In this document: positions 11,453 through 23,232 of the stretch, in pieces
How the letters are laid out: each line of letters begins with the position of its first letter
How positions within the stretch are numbered: position 1 is the stretch's first letter
DNA from: Toxorhynchites rutilus septentrionalis
Taxonomy: Eukaryota; Arthropoda; Insecta; Diptera; Culicidae
Assembly (NCBI RefSeq): GCF_029784135.1
Contig: NC_073745.1
Span: forward strand, 84,291,650-84,355,649
Length of the DNA stretch: 64,000 nt
Direction: 5' to 3'
Position numbers and translations under genes: made by a program
Notes under the pieces: model-generated
The model's database searches: none
Told to the model about the DNA's origin: nothing
The model's input: the letters and a program-made list of their open reading frames with translations, nothing else

Positions 11453-13000
11453 GAAACTCCTTATTCATGAGCATTTCAACAACGGCGTGTTTGCTCTCGG
11501 AATCATTCGACGACTAACGTCTAGCTTCAACGACGCACAGTGCTCATCTATTCCGTGGGCTGCGATCCTGAAGTCTGGGCTCCATACCAATTCATGATAT
11601 AGAGATAGAAACAGGTGTCACGAAAATTAATCCGAAATGCACTGAGGTGACTTCCATGGAATGACCCGGTATGCCATACGTTGTTAAGTGAAGTTTGACA
11701 GATTTACCGGGTCATTTGTCATATTGAATCGACGAATTCAATGAGTGAAAACAAAACACAAACATCCTCATCAATTGTGGAAATATTACACTACTAAACT
11801 AAATCCCAAGAATATCCAGTTCCAGTTCTTTTTTGAGCTGGAATTGAAGCTGTCTGAAGATACTTTCGAGAGTGCTGATGTTCCTAAAGACATGTTCATG
11901 ATATAATTCCTGAATTAAGCACGGAAGTCTCGACTGCTGATTCAGAAGAGTGTTGTATTCCTTTGACATTGGGAACATCGGCACAGATTAATATTTTTAG
12001 CTAGAACATGATTATGCCAAAAAGTGTGGAAACTATTTTGGAACAGGTTAGATGTTAACAAATTGATGAACAGCCTGGAGAAAGTCGTTATAGTTGCTAG
12101 CACCGAACCTTACCATATGGCTACAGGCCTTTTTCAATTAACAATGGGATTCGTTTTGAAGATAACCCATCATTGCATGTGATATAAGTCAACCTTACAT
12201 CACTCCACCAAACCGCAAGTCGAATTCCACCTTACCCAATGAGCTTTAATTGCCTAACGGTCCGTCACATAACAAGCTTCCCGAAAATGGAACCACACAC
12301 CCGCGCACAAACATCCACCAAACTGCATTTTGCAGCGCTCTCGACGATGCTATGGAGCTGGTCGAAAATAAATCTCTTGCATCGAATCAATTTCTAGGAA
12401 AAGTGAATGGAATTGCATCGAGCGCCCGCGCGGTGCTATTGTCCGAAAACTTTTTTCTTTTGTTTCATTTTTCGGCTCGCTTTTGTTCCATGCATTTGGT
12501 ATTCAATTTCTTTTCGGCGTGCACTTTCGGAGGCAGTCCCAAGCCCAAATTAGTTCCCCTTTCTTTTCTGTAAGACAGCGTTGGCGTTGTCAGTTGTCGT
12601 GCAAGCTGCTATTTATCACCAACGAGGCGCACAAATGCAACGCACGCTACTAATGAACCAAATTTTACGGTCGTGTACGCGGTTAAAGTGTTTGACAATT
12701 TAGCCGCCCCCTAATTGCGTCAGTTGGACCTCTTTCTTCCAGTGTAAATATTTAATAGGAAGATCAAACAGTCAAACGTTGTGTCTGGCGCCTGCCCACC
12801 ACTCTCTGCATGGGGTTCCATTTGTCAACGTTGTTGATTCCGTTCTGCTTGAAATGTATTTGGTTTTCGAACTGGCGATCAAATGCACTTTCATCGATCG
12901 GCAGTTTGGTTTGGTACAACCAATCATATACAAGAAATACATTTGATGAATTTTTATCGCCTTTCAACACCTTCGTCGTCCAGAGCGATTCGGTCGAGTT
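11453..13000. other. No gene recognised
   Basis: About 1.5 kb without a supported feature. 12240-12760 is G+C-richer and has a 107-codon frame with no domain, low complexity and no sign of splicing. It may be unique host DNA. Confidence 0.45.
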
Positions 13001-13009
13001 TCTTGCGGG

Positions 13010-13300
13010 GCCCAAATTAATGTTTCATTTGTTTGCTGAACAACTCGAGAACTAATCATCGATATCGATAAACGTTTCTATGGTGGTTCGACACTCCTCC
13101 CTGCTCTCTAAGGGGAGGCTACCATACAAATGAAACACAAATTTCTGCATAACTCGAAAACTAATCAATGAAATGGAGCCAAATTTGGCATGTGAAGGTT
13201 TTTGAATATGAGAAATGTTTCTCCTCCCTTCTCTGAAATGGAAGAGGGTCCGGTATAAATAATACACATATTTCAACCAAACATATTCCAACCAAACATG
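13010..13300 (+). repeat. Decayed Helitron-array relative
   Basis: Contains CCATACAAATGAAACACAAA at about 13120, GCATGTGAAGGTTTT and a C-rich/G-rich variant block. These match the 143-bp unit of the array at 9.6-10.4 kb. It is an isolated, diverged one-to-two-unit remnant. Confidence 0.6.
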
Positions 13301-13348
13301 ACAATTGTTTTTTTTATGTGATAAAACGCACTCCTATATCTTCTTCTA

Positions 13349-13510
13349 TCTATATAAATAAAAATGGGTCACCGAATGTGTTGATGTGCAAAATGTGCAA
13401 AACTCGAGAAAGGAATTGTCCGATTTAGGGCTCTTTATTATATCATATTCTCTGTATCAAACATTTATTCCAAGTAACGGAGAAACATTTTATTTGCAAG
13501 TGGTTGAAAA
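13349..13510 (+). mobile_element. Helitron-like 5' end, second type
   Basis: Starts TCTATATAAATAAAAATGGG and continues GAATGTGTTG and GCAAAACTCGAGAA, the layout of the Helitron-like 5' end at 9446. No matching 3' end is found nearby, so the extent is uncertain. Confidence 0.45.
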
Positions 13511-13799
13511 ATCTTGAACGAGGATTGTGTCTGATAAATCTGATATTATAATGACGAGTTTTGGTAGAAGTTCTAGGAATTTTGAAGTAAAAGGTAATTT
13601 TAAAGGGTAGATAAGAATATCAATCAATGAACAGTTCTGCGATTGGACCTATGAACGTGCGTTTAGTAATAAAGTCATAGGAGGGTTGTGTCCGAGACAC
13701 GACCGCATAGTTGACGTAGGATTCCGTTAGGCTATCTGCTGATTTTGGATATGTTTGAAGAATTACATTGTTAAACTCTTTGATAATTAATTGGTGGCC

Positions 13800-15290
13800 C
13801 TGAAAAGGGGAAATTTTGTTTGGTTTTTGGGTATTGTTTGTTCACTCCACCAGTGTTTACCGAGTGATGATGACAGAAGTATGGTAAACAGTCGTTGGGT
13901 GGTGCGCATCAGATAGAAGATGCCGAAGTGGAATGAGATATGATGAAAACCGCCCTCTGTGACGAGATGCCTCCTGTGTTATGTATGGATGAAATAAAGA
14001 AAAAAAAACTCACCAATGTAATGTAAGATAATTACCAATACCGAACACAATTATCAATGTTACTTTAATATAGAGAAAACATGTTTGAAATGGAAAATGT
14101 AATTTTATTTTAAAATTTTTGCTTCCTGAGCGTTTATTCAACCCAATGCGAATTTTAATTGGACTAACAACACCTAATACTATAAGTAGAGAATATGGGA
14201 AATCACTTTTTCGAATATTTCTTCACTTTTCCAATTTTTTCTCGCCGCATGAATTTTCCTTGGGTGAAAATGAACACAAAACAAAACACATAAAACACAA
14301 AATAGACATCTTAAACCAAACGACCCGTTCTCGAGCGGGAGCACACCTAGGTTTTTATTTATGAAACTTGGAATAAATCGATTTATATATCAAGTCATTT
14401 TTAACATACCTGCTACCATATACACTTTTACAATTACCCCCCTACTTATAAAAATATAAAACTTGTTGGCGTGTGTAAGTTATTGGTACCTAAACAAAAC
14501 CCCAACAGAATGCAAACTATACTAAAGTGCTGTTGCCGGCCACTGAGATACCATGCGCACGTAACCACAGTGATGTCACCGGCAGTCAGCCGCTAGTTTT
14601 CGTACGTTACCACTGTGGTGTCGCCGGACACCAAACTGTTAAAGTTCCAAATTTAAATTTTATTTGCTAGAATAAATTTTATCACTCACCCTACTTGCAA
14701 TATAAAAATGCCCCCGACTATATTTGAATCGTTTGTTTGAGAAACCCCATAAGTCCATTTGACGCACTTGCGAGAAGACGACCAAAAACTGTTTTTCTAA
14801 AAATTTTGACCTGGTCCTCATATTTGTTGGTATCAGGTTCGGTTATAACACCCACAGCATATAATGTGAAACCACTTTTCATCAATATAACAGTTTAAAC
14901 TCAAAATATAACGTTTTTAAGTTGATGGACTTACGGGGTTTCTAAAAAAAAACGGGAAATCAGTGGTAAATTTAGCGATAGCGGAAGTGATTCAATTCAA
15001 TTTTATGTTCTTTTAATGTTCATAATGCTCATACCAAGTAAGAATAGGGCTGTTTATCATCATCAAAAGACATTTCGATTAAGTTGAGTTGCGCATGCTT
15101 CTTATAGCATCGGTAAACAATGAATGAAATCGTATATGAAATTGTATTTGAAACCCCACTTAAAGGGGATTCGTAGAACTAAATTTTTCTGGAATTTTGA
15201 TAGTCGATGTTGGTACCCTCAAGGACTCCAAATCTGCCAAAAAGTCAATTTTGATAAAAGTGGCGTTTATGGGGTTTTGTCGATTTCTCT
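13800..15290. other. Unidentified DNA inside the outer GACGTAG element
   Basis: No gene or known element is recognised. 14530-14640 contains a short inverted pair around GTTGCCGGCCACTGAGATACC and GTTACCACTGTGGTGTCGCC, whose variants resemble each other and may be subterminal repeats of an inserted element. Confidence 0.35.
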
Positions 15291-15452
15291 CGGGCACACC
15301 CTGGTTTTGATGTCTCTGTTAGGGAACCGCCGCATGTTTCGTCAATTTCGACCAATTAGAAGTGGGTATTTCCGTTAGCAAAGGAGTTGAGATTTTTCAA
15401 TTGTTCGATAGTTAGTTTTATGACATATATTATTTTATTCAATATAAAAAAT

Positions 15453-17460
15453 TATAGGAGGTTGTGTCCAAGATACGACCGCATCGTTGACGTAGAACTA
15501 CGCTGTTATTTTATATAAGTCATTTGTTTATACCTTCGGATATTATTCTATAATGCTGTGAAATTTTAGAAACAACTGCTTAGTAGAATAATCTCTGAAA
15601 TGGTTTTTTTCATTGTAGATTCAGTTGACGATGATTGATTGATGATTCATTCTTGCCCTCGCAAAACAATCGTACGTCGCAATTTATTTCATGTCAATGC
15701 ATTGAAAATTTACCTCGAATGCTATTCCGGTGGGCTTTTTCGAAATTGACATAGACTCGGCAACAGTCGATTATAGACATGTTGCACCAGCACCATTATT
15801 CCATATCTCATAACTACATCAATATATCTTTGGCACCACATGGAAACAACAACAATGACCACACTTGCCAGTATCTAATATCATGCTACATGTTATTTAG
15901 TATTGCCTCAAAGGAATCGCTCCTCTAGGTATCGTTCGTACAACGTAAACCAAGCGCCAAACAAGCGTTCGCCATAGCATGCATACAGAATCATACATTG
16001 GTGGCTTGAAACTACTAGGAATATAAACACTCCTCATCATGTTGCGCTACTCTCAAAAGAAACGCTTCTGTTAATATTACTGGCCTCGAAAAGAGTTGCA
16101 TTACTTTCTCATGCTCGAGAGAAGCGCAGCTGTTATCCTTAGTGGAGGAAGTTTTGCTACTGGCAAGCAAAACATAATCACATAGAAAATTCCAGAACAT
16201 TTACTTTCTTGGTGACTAAACAAGCGAAATAAACTCTTTTTGTTAATAACAATCTCAAAAACAGTAACAATGCTTCACTATGATCAATATTAGCGCAAAT
16301 GCAATCCTAGTTGAAGGCAGTTTTGCGACTGGCACGCGAACCCTAAAAACTTATAACATTCCAGTAAGACATTCAAGATGCTTGGTATTCCCCAAATAAT
16401 TTTTTGGTGCACAACCTTAACGTCTGATTCGCCATAACGTCAGTCTAATGCATTGATGCATTATCAAAGGCACCAACGAAGCCCTTATGGAGACGGAAAA
16501 TAAACAATGTTAACTGCTTGGAAAAAGACTGAAATATGCCACACAGCTTGTACTCTGCTGTAACACCCATCGATGCGAATTCGCTGATGAGTTTGTCAAG
16601 AGCGACCGCCTTCACCACCAGCGGGGGGAGCTTGATTTTGGTTGCTGCCTGGATAACGGCGTTTACATTTTCGACCGACGCGCCGAAATCGCCTACTTCG
16701 CTGTTGCTCGACACTCGCGAAAGCTCGGTTCAGTGCGAGCGCTTTTCACTGCACCAACATCGCGTGCATCATTAGATGACGCTTGCCTCGAAATTTTATT
16801 GTTCCTGGCAATGCGTTCATTTTTGGCAGGGCTCGAGCCTGCCACCCTCTTCTTTTTGCTCATCACACACTACGCGAAGCGTCTAATTTATGACGCGGAA
16901 AGAAGAACACACGATACGAATAACGCGAAAAACGAACAGAAAAACCAAACGACGATATCCAAGTTGGATTACCACTGGTGGGGTCCAATCTTAGATCGAA
17001 GCGCAGCGAAAGCAAATGAACTGGATTACTCAACAGTCCGATGCCTAATGAAAGTTTGCCCCAGCGAGATCCTCTGTTTATACTCTAGGCAAGTATTTCT
17101 CTTCATTCTTCTACTTTTCCTTTGTTCACGGAGACTTTAAATCCCACGATTTTCCCTCCGTTGGTCGTCGATAAATTGCTCGTTATTGATAGCTCTGTTC
17201 GGGAAAGCACACAAATGGACAGAACAAATGTATGGGAAAATGGAAACACTTAAAGTTTCCATGAATTTTAACCATTTACAAACCAGGGGATTCTAATGTA
17301 TAGCATATTAAACAAATATTATGGAATTTCCGATTCGTTTAGTATGTAAATCGCCAAAATCCGTTCGCTGCAAAAATAGTTATTAACGTTAACTTTATTT
17401 CATAAAAACGTGACCTGTTTTCTGATTTGGCACCCTTAATGAAAGACGTAGTTCTACGTC
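15453..17460 (+). mobile_element. Inner GACGTAG-family element (2.0 kb)
   Basis: It starts TATAGGAGGTTGTGTCC at 15453 and ends GACGTAGTTCTACGTC at 17460. A 6-bp direct repeat AAAAAT (15447-15452 and 17461-17466) flanks it. The sequence outside joins seamlessly to the target as seen in the 602-bp copy, which reads ATAAAAAATTG there. So this element transposed into another member of its own family. Its interior holds a jockey-like ORF1 start on the minus strand (16548-16863) and shares 15453-16530 and 17050-17460 with the inverted copy at 4971-7105. Confidence 0.75.
16548..16863 (-). pseudogene. 5' fragment of a jockey-like retrotransposon ORF1
   Basis: The minus-strand ATG at 16861-16863 opens a Lys/Arg-rich start MSKKKRVAGSSPAKN that runs to about 16714. 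After one frameshift the reading continues as NAVIQAATKIKLPPLVVKAV and then SEFASMGVTAEYKL. Basic N-terminus, a PPLVVK-type motif and an EYKL-type strand are the pattern I associate with the region before the zinc knuckles in ORF1 proteins of jockey-group LINEs, which bind RNA. The knuckles are absent because the sequence stops and reverts to GACGTAG-family DNA. The upstream 180 bp (16864-17045) may be the LINE 5' UTR. A retained 5' part without the 3' part is the opposite of ordinary 5' truncation. Family assignment is from memory. Confidence 0.5.
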
Positions 17461-17639
17461 AAAAATTGTTATGAAGTGACGAAATCGATTGACGCAAAAA
17501 TTTCATCAATCCATAATGAAATGACTGAGCAATAAGTGTTTGAAATTGGACAATTTTCACGATGTACTCGATTTTCGATTTTCAATTTGTACCCCAATAT
17601 GTTCCCGAAAGACGTAATCCTACCTCAAAACTTGTCGGA

Positions 17640-18400
17640 TAACTACTAGTCGGAGTAGTTTTGAAATGTTTCCTGCCGCAGTGCTGAAAAGTTCTCCACG
17701 ATTCATTTTGTTTCAAAAAAGTTGTACTTGAGGGAAGCCGTAAACCGAAAATTAACATTGGACACTCACTTCTAAAAACCGATGCGTTAAAAGTGGAATT
17801 TTTTTTTGAGTGGAATGCAGCGTAATTTTAAGCTAACTTAACATTTTAGACTTTCTCACCCTCATTCATTGTATTGAAATCTTATTAAGGTCTTCTTAAA
17901 GTAGATCTTTAACAATCTCATTTTGATTGACTCTTTTCCAAAATGTTGCTAAGCCGGGACTTACGAAACTCACTGATTACTTATTGATTTCAATTCAATT
18001 TTTCGCCTATTTTTTTATTTTTTTGCCTGGCTCAATATTTGGTTTAACCGTTTTATTTACCTCTTTTTAGTTTAAAAACTTGGATTTTACAACGATTGAT
18101 GCAGTATTGTCAGCAACACCCTAACAGAACCTTAATTTTTTTCTCCGTAGATCTTACTCCTCTGTATGGGGCCAGTAGTTCTCTACGATTTCTTATTTTC
18201 TCATGGGACTATCCTTGCAAATGAACAAATAAAAAGTGCTCAGCGGTAATGGGAGGGGTCTTTTCTAGTGATGTCCTGTAGTTTAAGAATAGTAAAAATA
18301 GTTATATTCGATAAAGATTTTCTACATCTACGTTAAATATCTTGCTCAGTTGATCAAACACTTTGTCTTCGTCCTCAGTGTTTATCTTCGCGGGCGACCG
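17640..18400. other. No gene recognised
   Basis: About 760 bp of A+T-rich sequence without a supported gene or an element I can name. Confidence 0.45.
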
Positions 18401-18646
18401 ACCACAAACATGGTAGACACATAAAATAAAGGTGTTCACTCAACTCGTTATGCGAGTGTGCACGGTGCATCTTCACGCGGCAAGTGCCGCATCATATGCT
18501 GCTGCTAGCGGCGGAAATGAAATTTAATGGTGGCGTAAAAACGTAAACCCCTATCGCTCGAAATGTCCGACAGCGATTCCCGTTTTAATTTGGAGACCAG
18601 CCTCCACACCTTGATTGCGAGAATCGTGAGGGTGTGTGTGTGCGTG

Positions 18647-18868
18647 TATAAATAGAAGCGCCCCACCATTATTAACGCGCAACAATACCGATCCGATCCA
18701 GAGGTTCGTTATCGGACAATTCTTCTGCTTGTAAAATTTTATACGCACCGTGCCTCATAAGCCGTGTTGTGATGCAGCCACTCGCTGTGTCATAAATCTT
18801 CTTGCGGAGCTTTCTGGATGGTGCACCGCGACCAAACGGGCAACTCCTCCGCGTTTTACCGTCGCCCG
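18647..18868 (+). promoter_or_regulatory. Candidate TATA promoter and 5' exon
   Basis: TATAAATAG at 18647-18655 lies in G+C-richer, apparently non-repeat DNA. Start about 30 bp downstream (near 18677) would give an untranslated exon ending at a GTGAGT donor at 18869-18874 (CCG/GTGAGTGGG). No initiator motif is seen at the predicted start and no long frame opens. This is inference from motifs only. Confidence 0.3.
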
Positions 18869-19162
18869 GTGAGTGGGACACAGGGTATAACTATATGGCT
18901 TTATTAGTTCGCCCCCTGGAGTATATTAATCTAATGAAATCGTTTGTACTTTGAGACAGGACACTCTCGTTGGTTTACCTTTACCTGACCATTACGTAAT
19001 CTTATCTTTGAACGTTCGAATTTGTTCCCCCTTCTCCCACCATCGACCGCCGGAGAAATGTGGAAATACGCTACGAGTTAATTAGTCGGATAAGTACCGC
19101 ACTCAATCAACCCAGATCGGTAACAAGCAGCTCGGGCGGCTGTGCAAATCCGGGCGTGGGTA

Positions 19163-19284
19163 TCAGTTGCGCGCGCGTAGACACCCGTAGGATCTGATCT
19201 GTGCAAAACTGTGTTGCAGCAGCCGCAGCAACAGCTTTTACAACGAATTGCATTGTCTACTCGCGGCTGTGGTTTCGAGTGAAA
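19163..19284 (+). promoter_or_regulatory. Candidate initiator and 5' UTR exon
   Basis: ATCAGTTG at 19162-19169 matches the arthropod initiator TCAGTY with +1 at about 19165. It is followed by a CAG-rich leader and a possible donor AAA/GTGAGT at 19285-19290. A downstream promoter element does not fit well. A (GT)n run is at 19541-19562. A 146-codon frame across this area lacks any domain and is not called. Confidence 0.28.
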
Positions 19285-19299
19285 GTGAGTCGAGACGGC

Positions 19300-20256
19300 C
19301 GCCTCTGCACCCCGGGAATCGTTGAGAGACAGAGAACACATGGAACGCCCCATCTGTGTCTGTGTCTGCGTGGTTCAAGATCATCTCCAACGAGGAAAAA
19401 GGAAATGTCAATCCAGAAACAGGAGTGGCAGCGCATCTCTGTGCTCTGTGCGGCAACCACCCACGCAACGTTGGCGAGGAAAAATGCGGTGATATCATGC
19501 TTATCAGTACAAGCAATAAACTTTTCAAGATCGTGCCGGTATATGTGTGTGTGTGTGTGTGCAGGTCCATCCGAATGGAGGAGTGAAGTGATTTGTTGTA
19601 AATTTTTATTTGACACGACGCAGTTGATGGCGCTTCATTGATGCGGACTGCGTAATCGCGGGCGCTTGATATTGATTACCGCATTTGGAAACAGACATAA
19701 TTTTATCGTGCGCCCGTTGATAAGGGACGGCGACAAATTTTTGTGTTATTGCGATGTTGGATTGGTTCGGGTTTTTGTTTCGGTGAAATTTTATTACACA
19801 CCATTTAGCTTTTGGGAAAATAGGAAAACAAATGGTGATTGAGGGATTTGTTGATTGAGGGCCGATACCGAGAAGAGATAGTGATGTTAACACGATAAAT
19901 TGACAGTGTGTCATTTCGTTTTTGCGATTACAGATTACAATTGTTTGATTCTGATTCTATGCCTATATTTAATTCCTATACATAACATATTGTTATACAA
20001 TCGATAAAACAATTTGAAGAGCTGACTGCTCTTCATTGTACCAGACTGTGACTGAGGTTGATTGTCAACATGATTTGAGGGAGGCTGACTGAAAGGAGCA
20101 CACGCTAATGGACAGATAAGAATAAGATGAATTAAAAAATTTCATTCAGATTAGGTAAATTAATTGATATTGGGTTAATCAGTTGATCACTGCCACCATT
20201 TTTTCGGAACATTGTACATATGATGGCAGTTACCTAAAATCACAATTTTTATTATC
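19300..20256. other. No gene recognised; possibly host intron
   Basis: Nothing beyond the (GT)n tract is recognised. I see no element termini here. Confidence 0.4.
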
Positions 20257-20269
20257 AGATGACCATACT

Positions 20270-20761
20270 TAGGGGTCTCCGTAGCCACATTGGTTGCTCG
20301 TTCGCTTAGTAAGCGGTCGATCGTGAGTTTAAAACTCAGGGCCCTCATTGACCATTTTTGTGTTGTTACAGAATAACAACGTCCTCGCAACAATCATCAG
20401 CGATAGAGATCGATCCACGGTCGAAATAAGATCGATTCATCCATACAACTGCTCTGCTCTGCAAGACACATCGGGCTGCGGTTCTATTAATAACTCAACA
20501 ATGATAAAACAACTGTCTCCGCTGTACGGTCTAACTGGATAATGGAAGAACAGAAGGAAAACTCTTACGTCTAGATGGCTACTATGTAAGTGTGTACCAT
20601 ATGCAATGGTACAGAAAGAAATACTCTAACGCCGAAAAATGGCAACTGTGTAATGTGCTAATTATAGATATGATAAACATGCGACATGTACACGATTAAA
20701 ATTCGGCTCTGTTACAGCTAAAATGCTAATGAGCCTAAAATAAACAAAAGCGATAAAAAAA
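20270..20761 (+). mobile_element. Long tRNA-derived SINE (family D)
   Basis: Bounded by a perfect 13-bp direct repeat AGATGACCATACT at 20257-20269 and 20762-20774. The head has a tRNA-like layout with GTAGCCACATTGGTTG as a possible box A and a box B-like GTGAGTTTAAAACTC. A ~400-bp body follows and the 3' tail is GCGATAAAAAAA. The sequence has no open frame. It is unlike SINE families A, B and C here. The perfect duplication indicates a fairly recent insertion. Confidence 0.8.
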
Positions 20762-21399
20762 AGATGACCATACTCATACTCGTATACTCACAGTCCCTTG
20801 TGTGTCTCTGTGATTTTGTATTTCTAGGCGTTATTGGTATCTATTTAAAGACAAAGATATAATTGAATGAAAAAACTCCAGAAAAATATTTTTTTCTTTG
20901 ACTTCATTCAGTTTCAATAGTCATTTAATTCAGCCACCTCGTTTACTCTCGGTCTGTCGAACCCATGAGCGACTATAGGTAAATTACCATTGATTTTTTT
21001 TATAAAGACCTATCCAGGATCATTGACCTTTCAACTCGAAATTCAGATGTCAGATTAAAATAAAACAGACAAAGCAAAGAGCAAAGTTGTTGGGAAATCA
21101 ATGAGCTATTCAATAAAAATAACTTTAATTTAATTAAAAATTCAATAATTGATTTAATGTTTTTTGTTTATAACACAAAACATGCCGCTTTCGATATTCT
21201 TTATATATTTTTATCAGAAAACATTTTCAATTTAACAAAGTTTAATTGTTTATATTACCTTTCTGCATTGTTACGATTTCGCAGTGTATTGAAATTTCTC
21301 AAATTTTCAAAAAATCTTATCTCAATTTTCGTATTTATTCCACCGAATGATTTTGTTAAATTGAAGGGGTTTTCTAATAAAAACATATGAAAAAGATAT

Positions 21400-22800
21400 C
21401 GAAAATATTGCTTTTTTTTCAAAACTTCCGAATACCAAAAAGTGTTAAATATTTGTACCGCGCTATGTTCAACGATGTTTCATTTATATTTGACTTTGGA
21501 ATATCCAAAAACTTATTTAGTATAAGAATTAACAGATAAGTCATGCAAGATTTGAAACAAACACATACAAAAAAAACATGTACGAACATATTTATATAAA
21601 AATTAGAAAAGTGCAAATTAAATTTAAAAAAAAACAAATTTCGAAATACCACTTAAATATGTTTAATATTATTTTTTGTAATTCTCACTAATTGACAAAT
21701 GTGAAAAAAAATTAAGTAAGGTAAATGATTTTGGTTTGTCCAGTCGAAAATATGATCATGGTTTGTCCACTTTTTTGAATGCTCTAATTTAGCACACCTT
21801 TGTCAAATCAGGTATTCGAATGTTTCAAAACATACAAATAAAATTGTCTTTTTCACGATTTACAGTAGTTTTATAGTATATTTTTACGGAATCACATGTT
21901 TAAAGAATTATAAAATACGCCATCTATTGGTGTGAATGTGCCCCTCATCCGAGCTAGCTTTTAATCGATCACCAGATGATTATTTCGCACGTTTTCAGAC
22001 TTTTTTTGGATTATAACGCTTACAAATATTGTAAACATCATTTGCATACCATTTGTATCAGATTTACATGGCTAAACCATTAAATTAACGCATTTCGATG
22101 AACTCAATTCTGATCATGAGTTGTCCAATTCAATAATGTTGTTTTGTCCACATGATTTCTATGGCAACCGCTTGGCGCGCTGCAGTTTGTTTATGGTGTA
22201 CTTCGCGCATAGCAGAAATAGAGTTTCTCTATGTTGAGTGTGTTGAGGTGAACGCTTTTAAAATGCCCAAGAAAGTGCAATATTCTGAAGAAAGCCTAAA
22301 TTATAAATGTATCAATATGATGACAGTAAACTCAAGCAATGATAAATGCAACATCTAATTGAGAATTCAAATGTTTTCATTCAAAAATGGTGATTTCTAA
22401 AGTCGGACAAACCATGATCATAATTCCTCTTTGAGGAAAATCGTTAAAAAACATTAAAAAAATTGATAAAAAAAAAAACAAACACTAATAACAATAACAG
22501 AAAAAAATATTTCTTTTTAAAAACTTCGAAATATCAAAAAATATTTTTTGTACCGCGCGTTGTTCGAAACTTTCTCAAAAAAATCACACAGATAATAAAC
22601 ACGTGAGAACACATTGAAATCAAAATTAGAGCAGTACTTAATCTTAAAATTTCAAAAATCTAAATGTCAATAAAATATAAAATACTGGAATTTCTGGAAA
22701 ATTCAGACATATCAACAGAACATGTACTAACACAATTCAGTGAAAAATAGAACAATCTAGGTTTCAAAATTGGATGACGCCATCTGTTGAAAAATGCGGG
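21400..22800. repeat. Degenerate paired repeats around a pogo-like remnant
   Basis: Similar segments occur at 21420-21480 and 22500-22580 (both around TTTGTACCGCGC) and at 21905-21925 and 22765-22785 (ACGCCATCT). Between them ATGATCATGGTTTGTCC at 21751 and its inverse at 22404-22420 form an inverted pair. A minus/plus search gives only a short frame at 22263 starting MPKKVQYSEES, which resembles the start of pogo/psq-type transposases. The rest is decayed. Confidence 0.4.
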
Positions 22801-23111
22801 CCGATACCGCATTGTTAACGTAGGACTGCAAAGTTATTGTCGATGAGACCAAACAGTAGGAGGTGGAATTGTCGATTTATCCGTTTCCCGCTCGTACAAG
22901 AAAGAGCGGCTATTACGTATTTTTACGCTCCCCTGCTATGATACAACCGAATCGCGAACCCAGAAGATCAGTTACTCCCGATTTTTTTGGATAATTTGAT
23001 AATACAAAATTTTATGATCCGCCTTACTTCTAGAACTACATTTTTATTGAAAGTGAGGGTAGTGCTATGGTTGGCAGTGACGACATGACTGAGCGCCGAT
23101 GACCAATCATG

Positions 23112-23148
23112 ACTGAGATGAATTTTCAAGCAAGTATTCATATTTATA
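23112..23148 (-). promoter_or_regulatory. TATA + initiator core promoter in a repeat
   Basis: On the minus strand TATAAATA starts at 23148 and the initiator CTCAGTC places +1 at about 23114, a spacing of about 34 nt. The layout and upstream sequence (TATTGAAATCAC) match the copy at 26903-26939. No coding region is seen downstream. Confidence 0.45.
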
Positions 23149-23232
23149 GAGTTTTGTGATTTCAATAGTTTGCTTCCAAAGCAGTTTTTTGGCTATAGAA
23201 ACAATTTTTTCGGTCAATAGGTAACAAATATA

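Larger units (their letters stand above)
13675..17626 (+). mobile_element. Outer GACGTAG-family element, multiply interrupted
   Basis: It starts TCATAGGAGGGTTGTGTCC at 13675 and ends CGTAATCCTACCTC at 17626. Segments 13675-13800, 14690-14730, 15290-15446 and 17461-17626 match, in order, parts of the compact 602-bp copy at 1081-1682 (opposite strand). One interruption is a second family member (15453-17460). The rest (about 13.8-14.7 and 14.75-15.29 kb) is unidentified inserted DNA. It has no intact gene. Confidence 0.65.

Noticed and set aside
12250..12573. 107-codon frame near 12.3 kb
   Set aside because: Low complexity in its second half and no recognisable feature.
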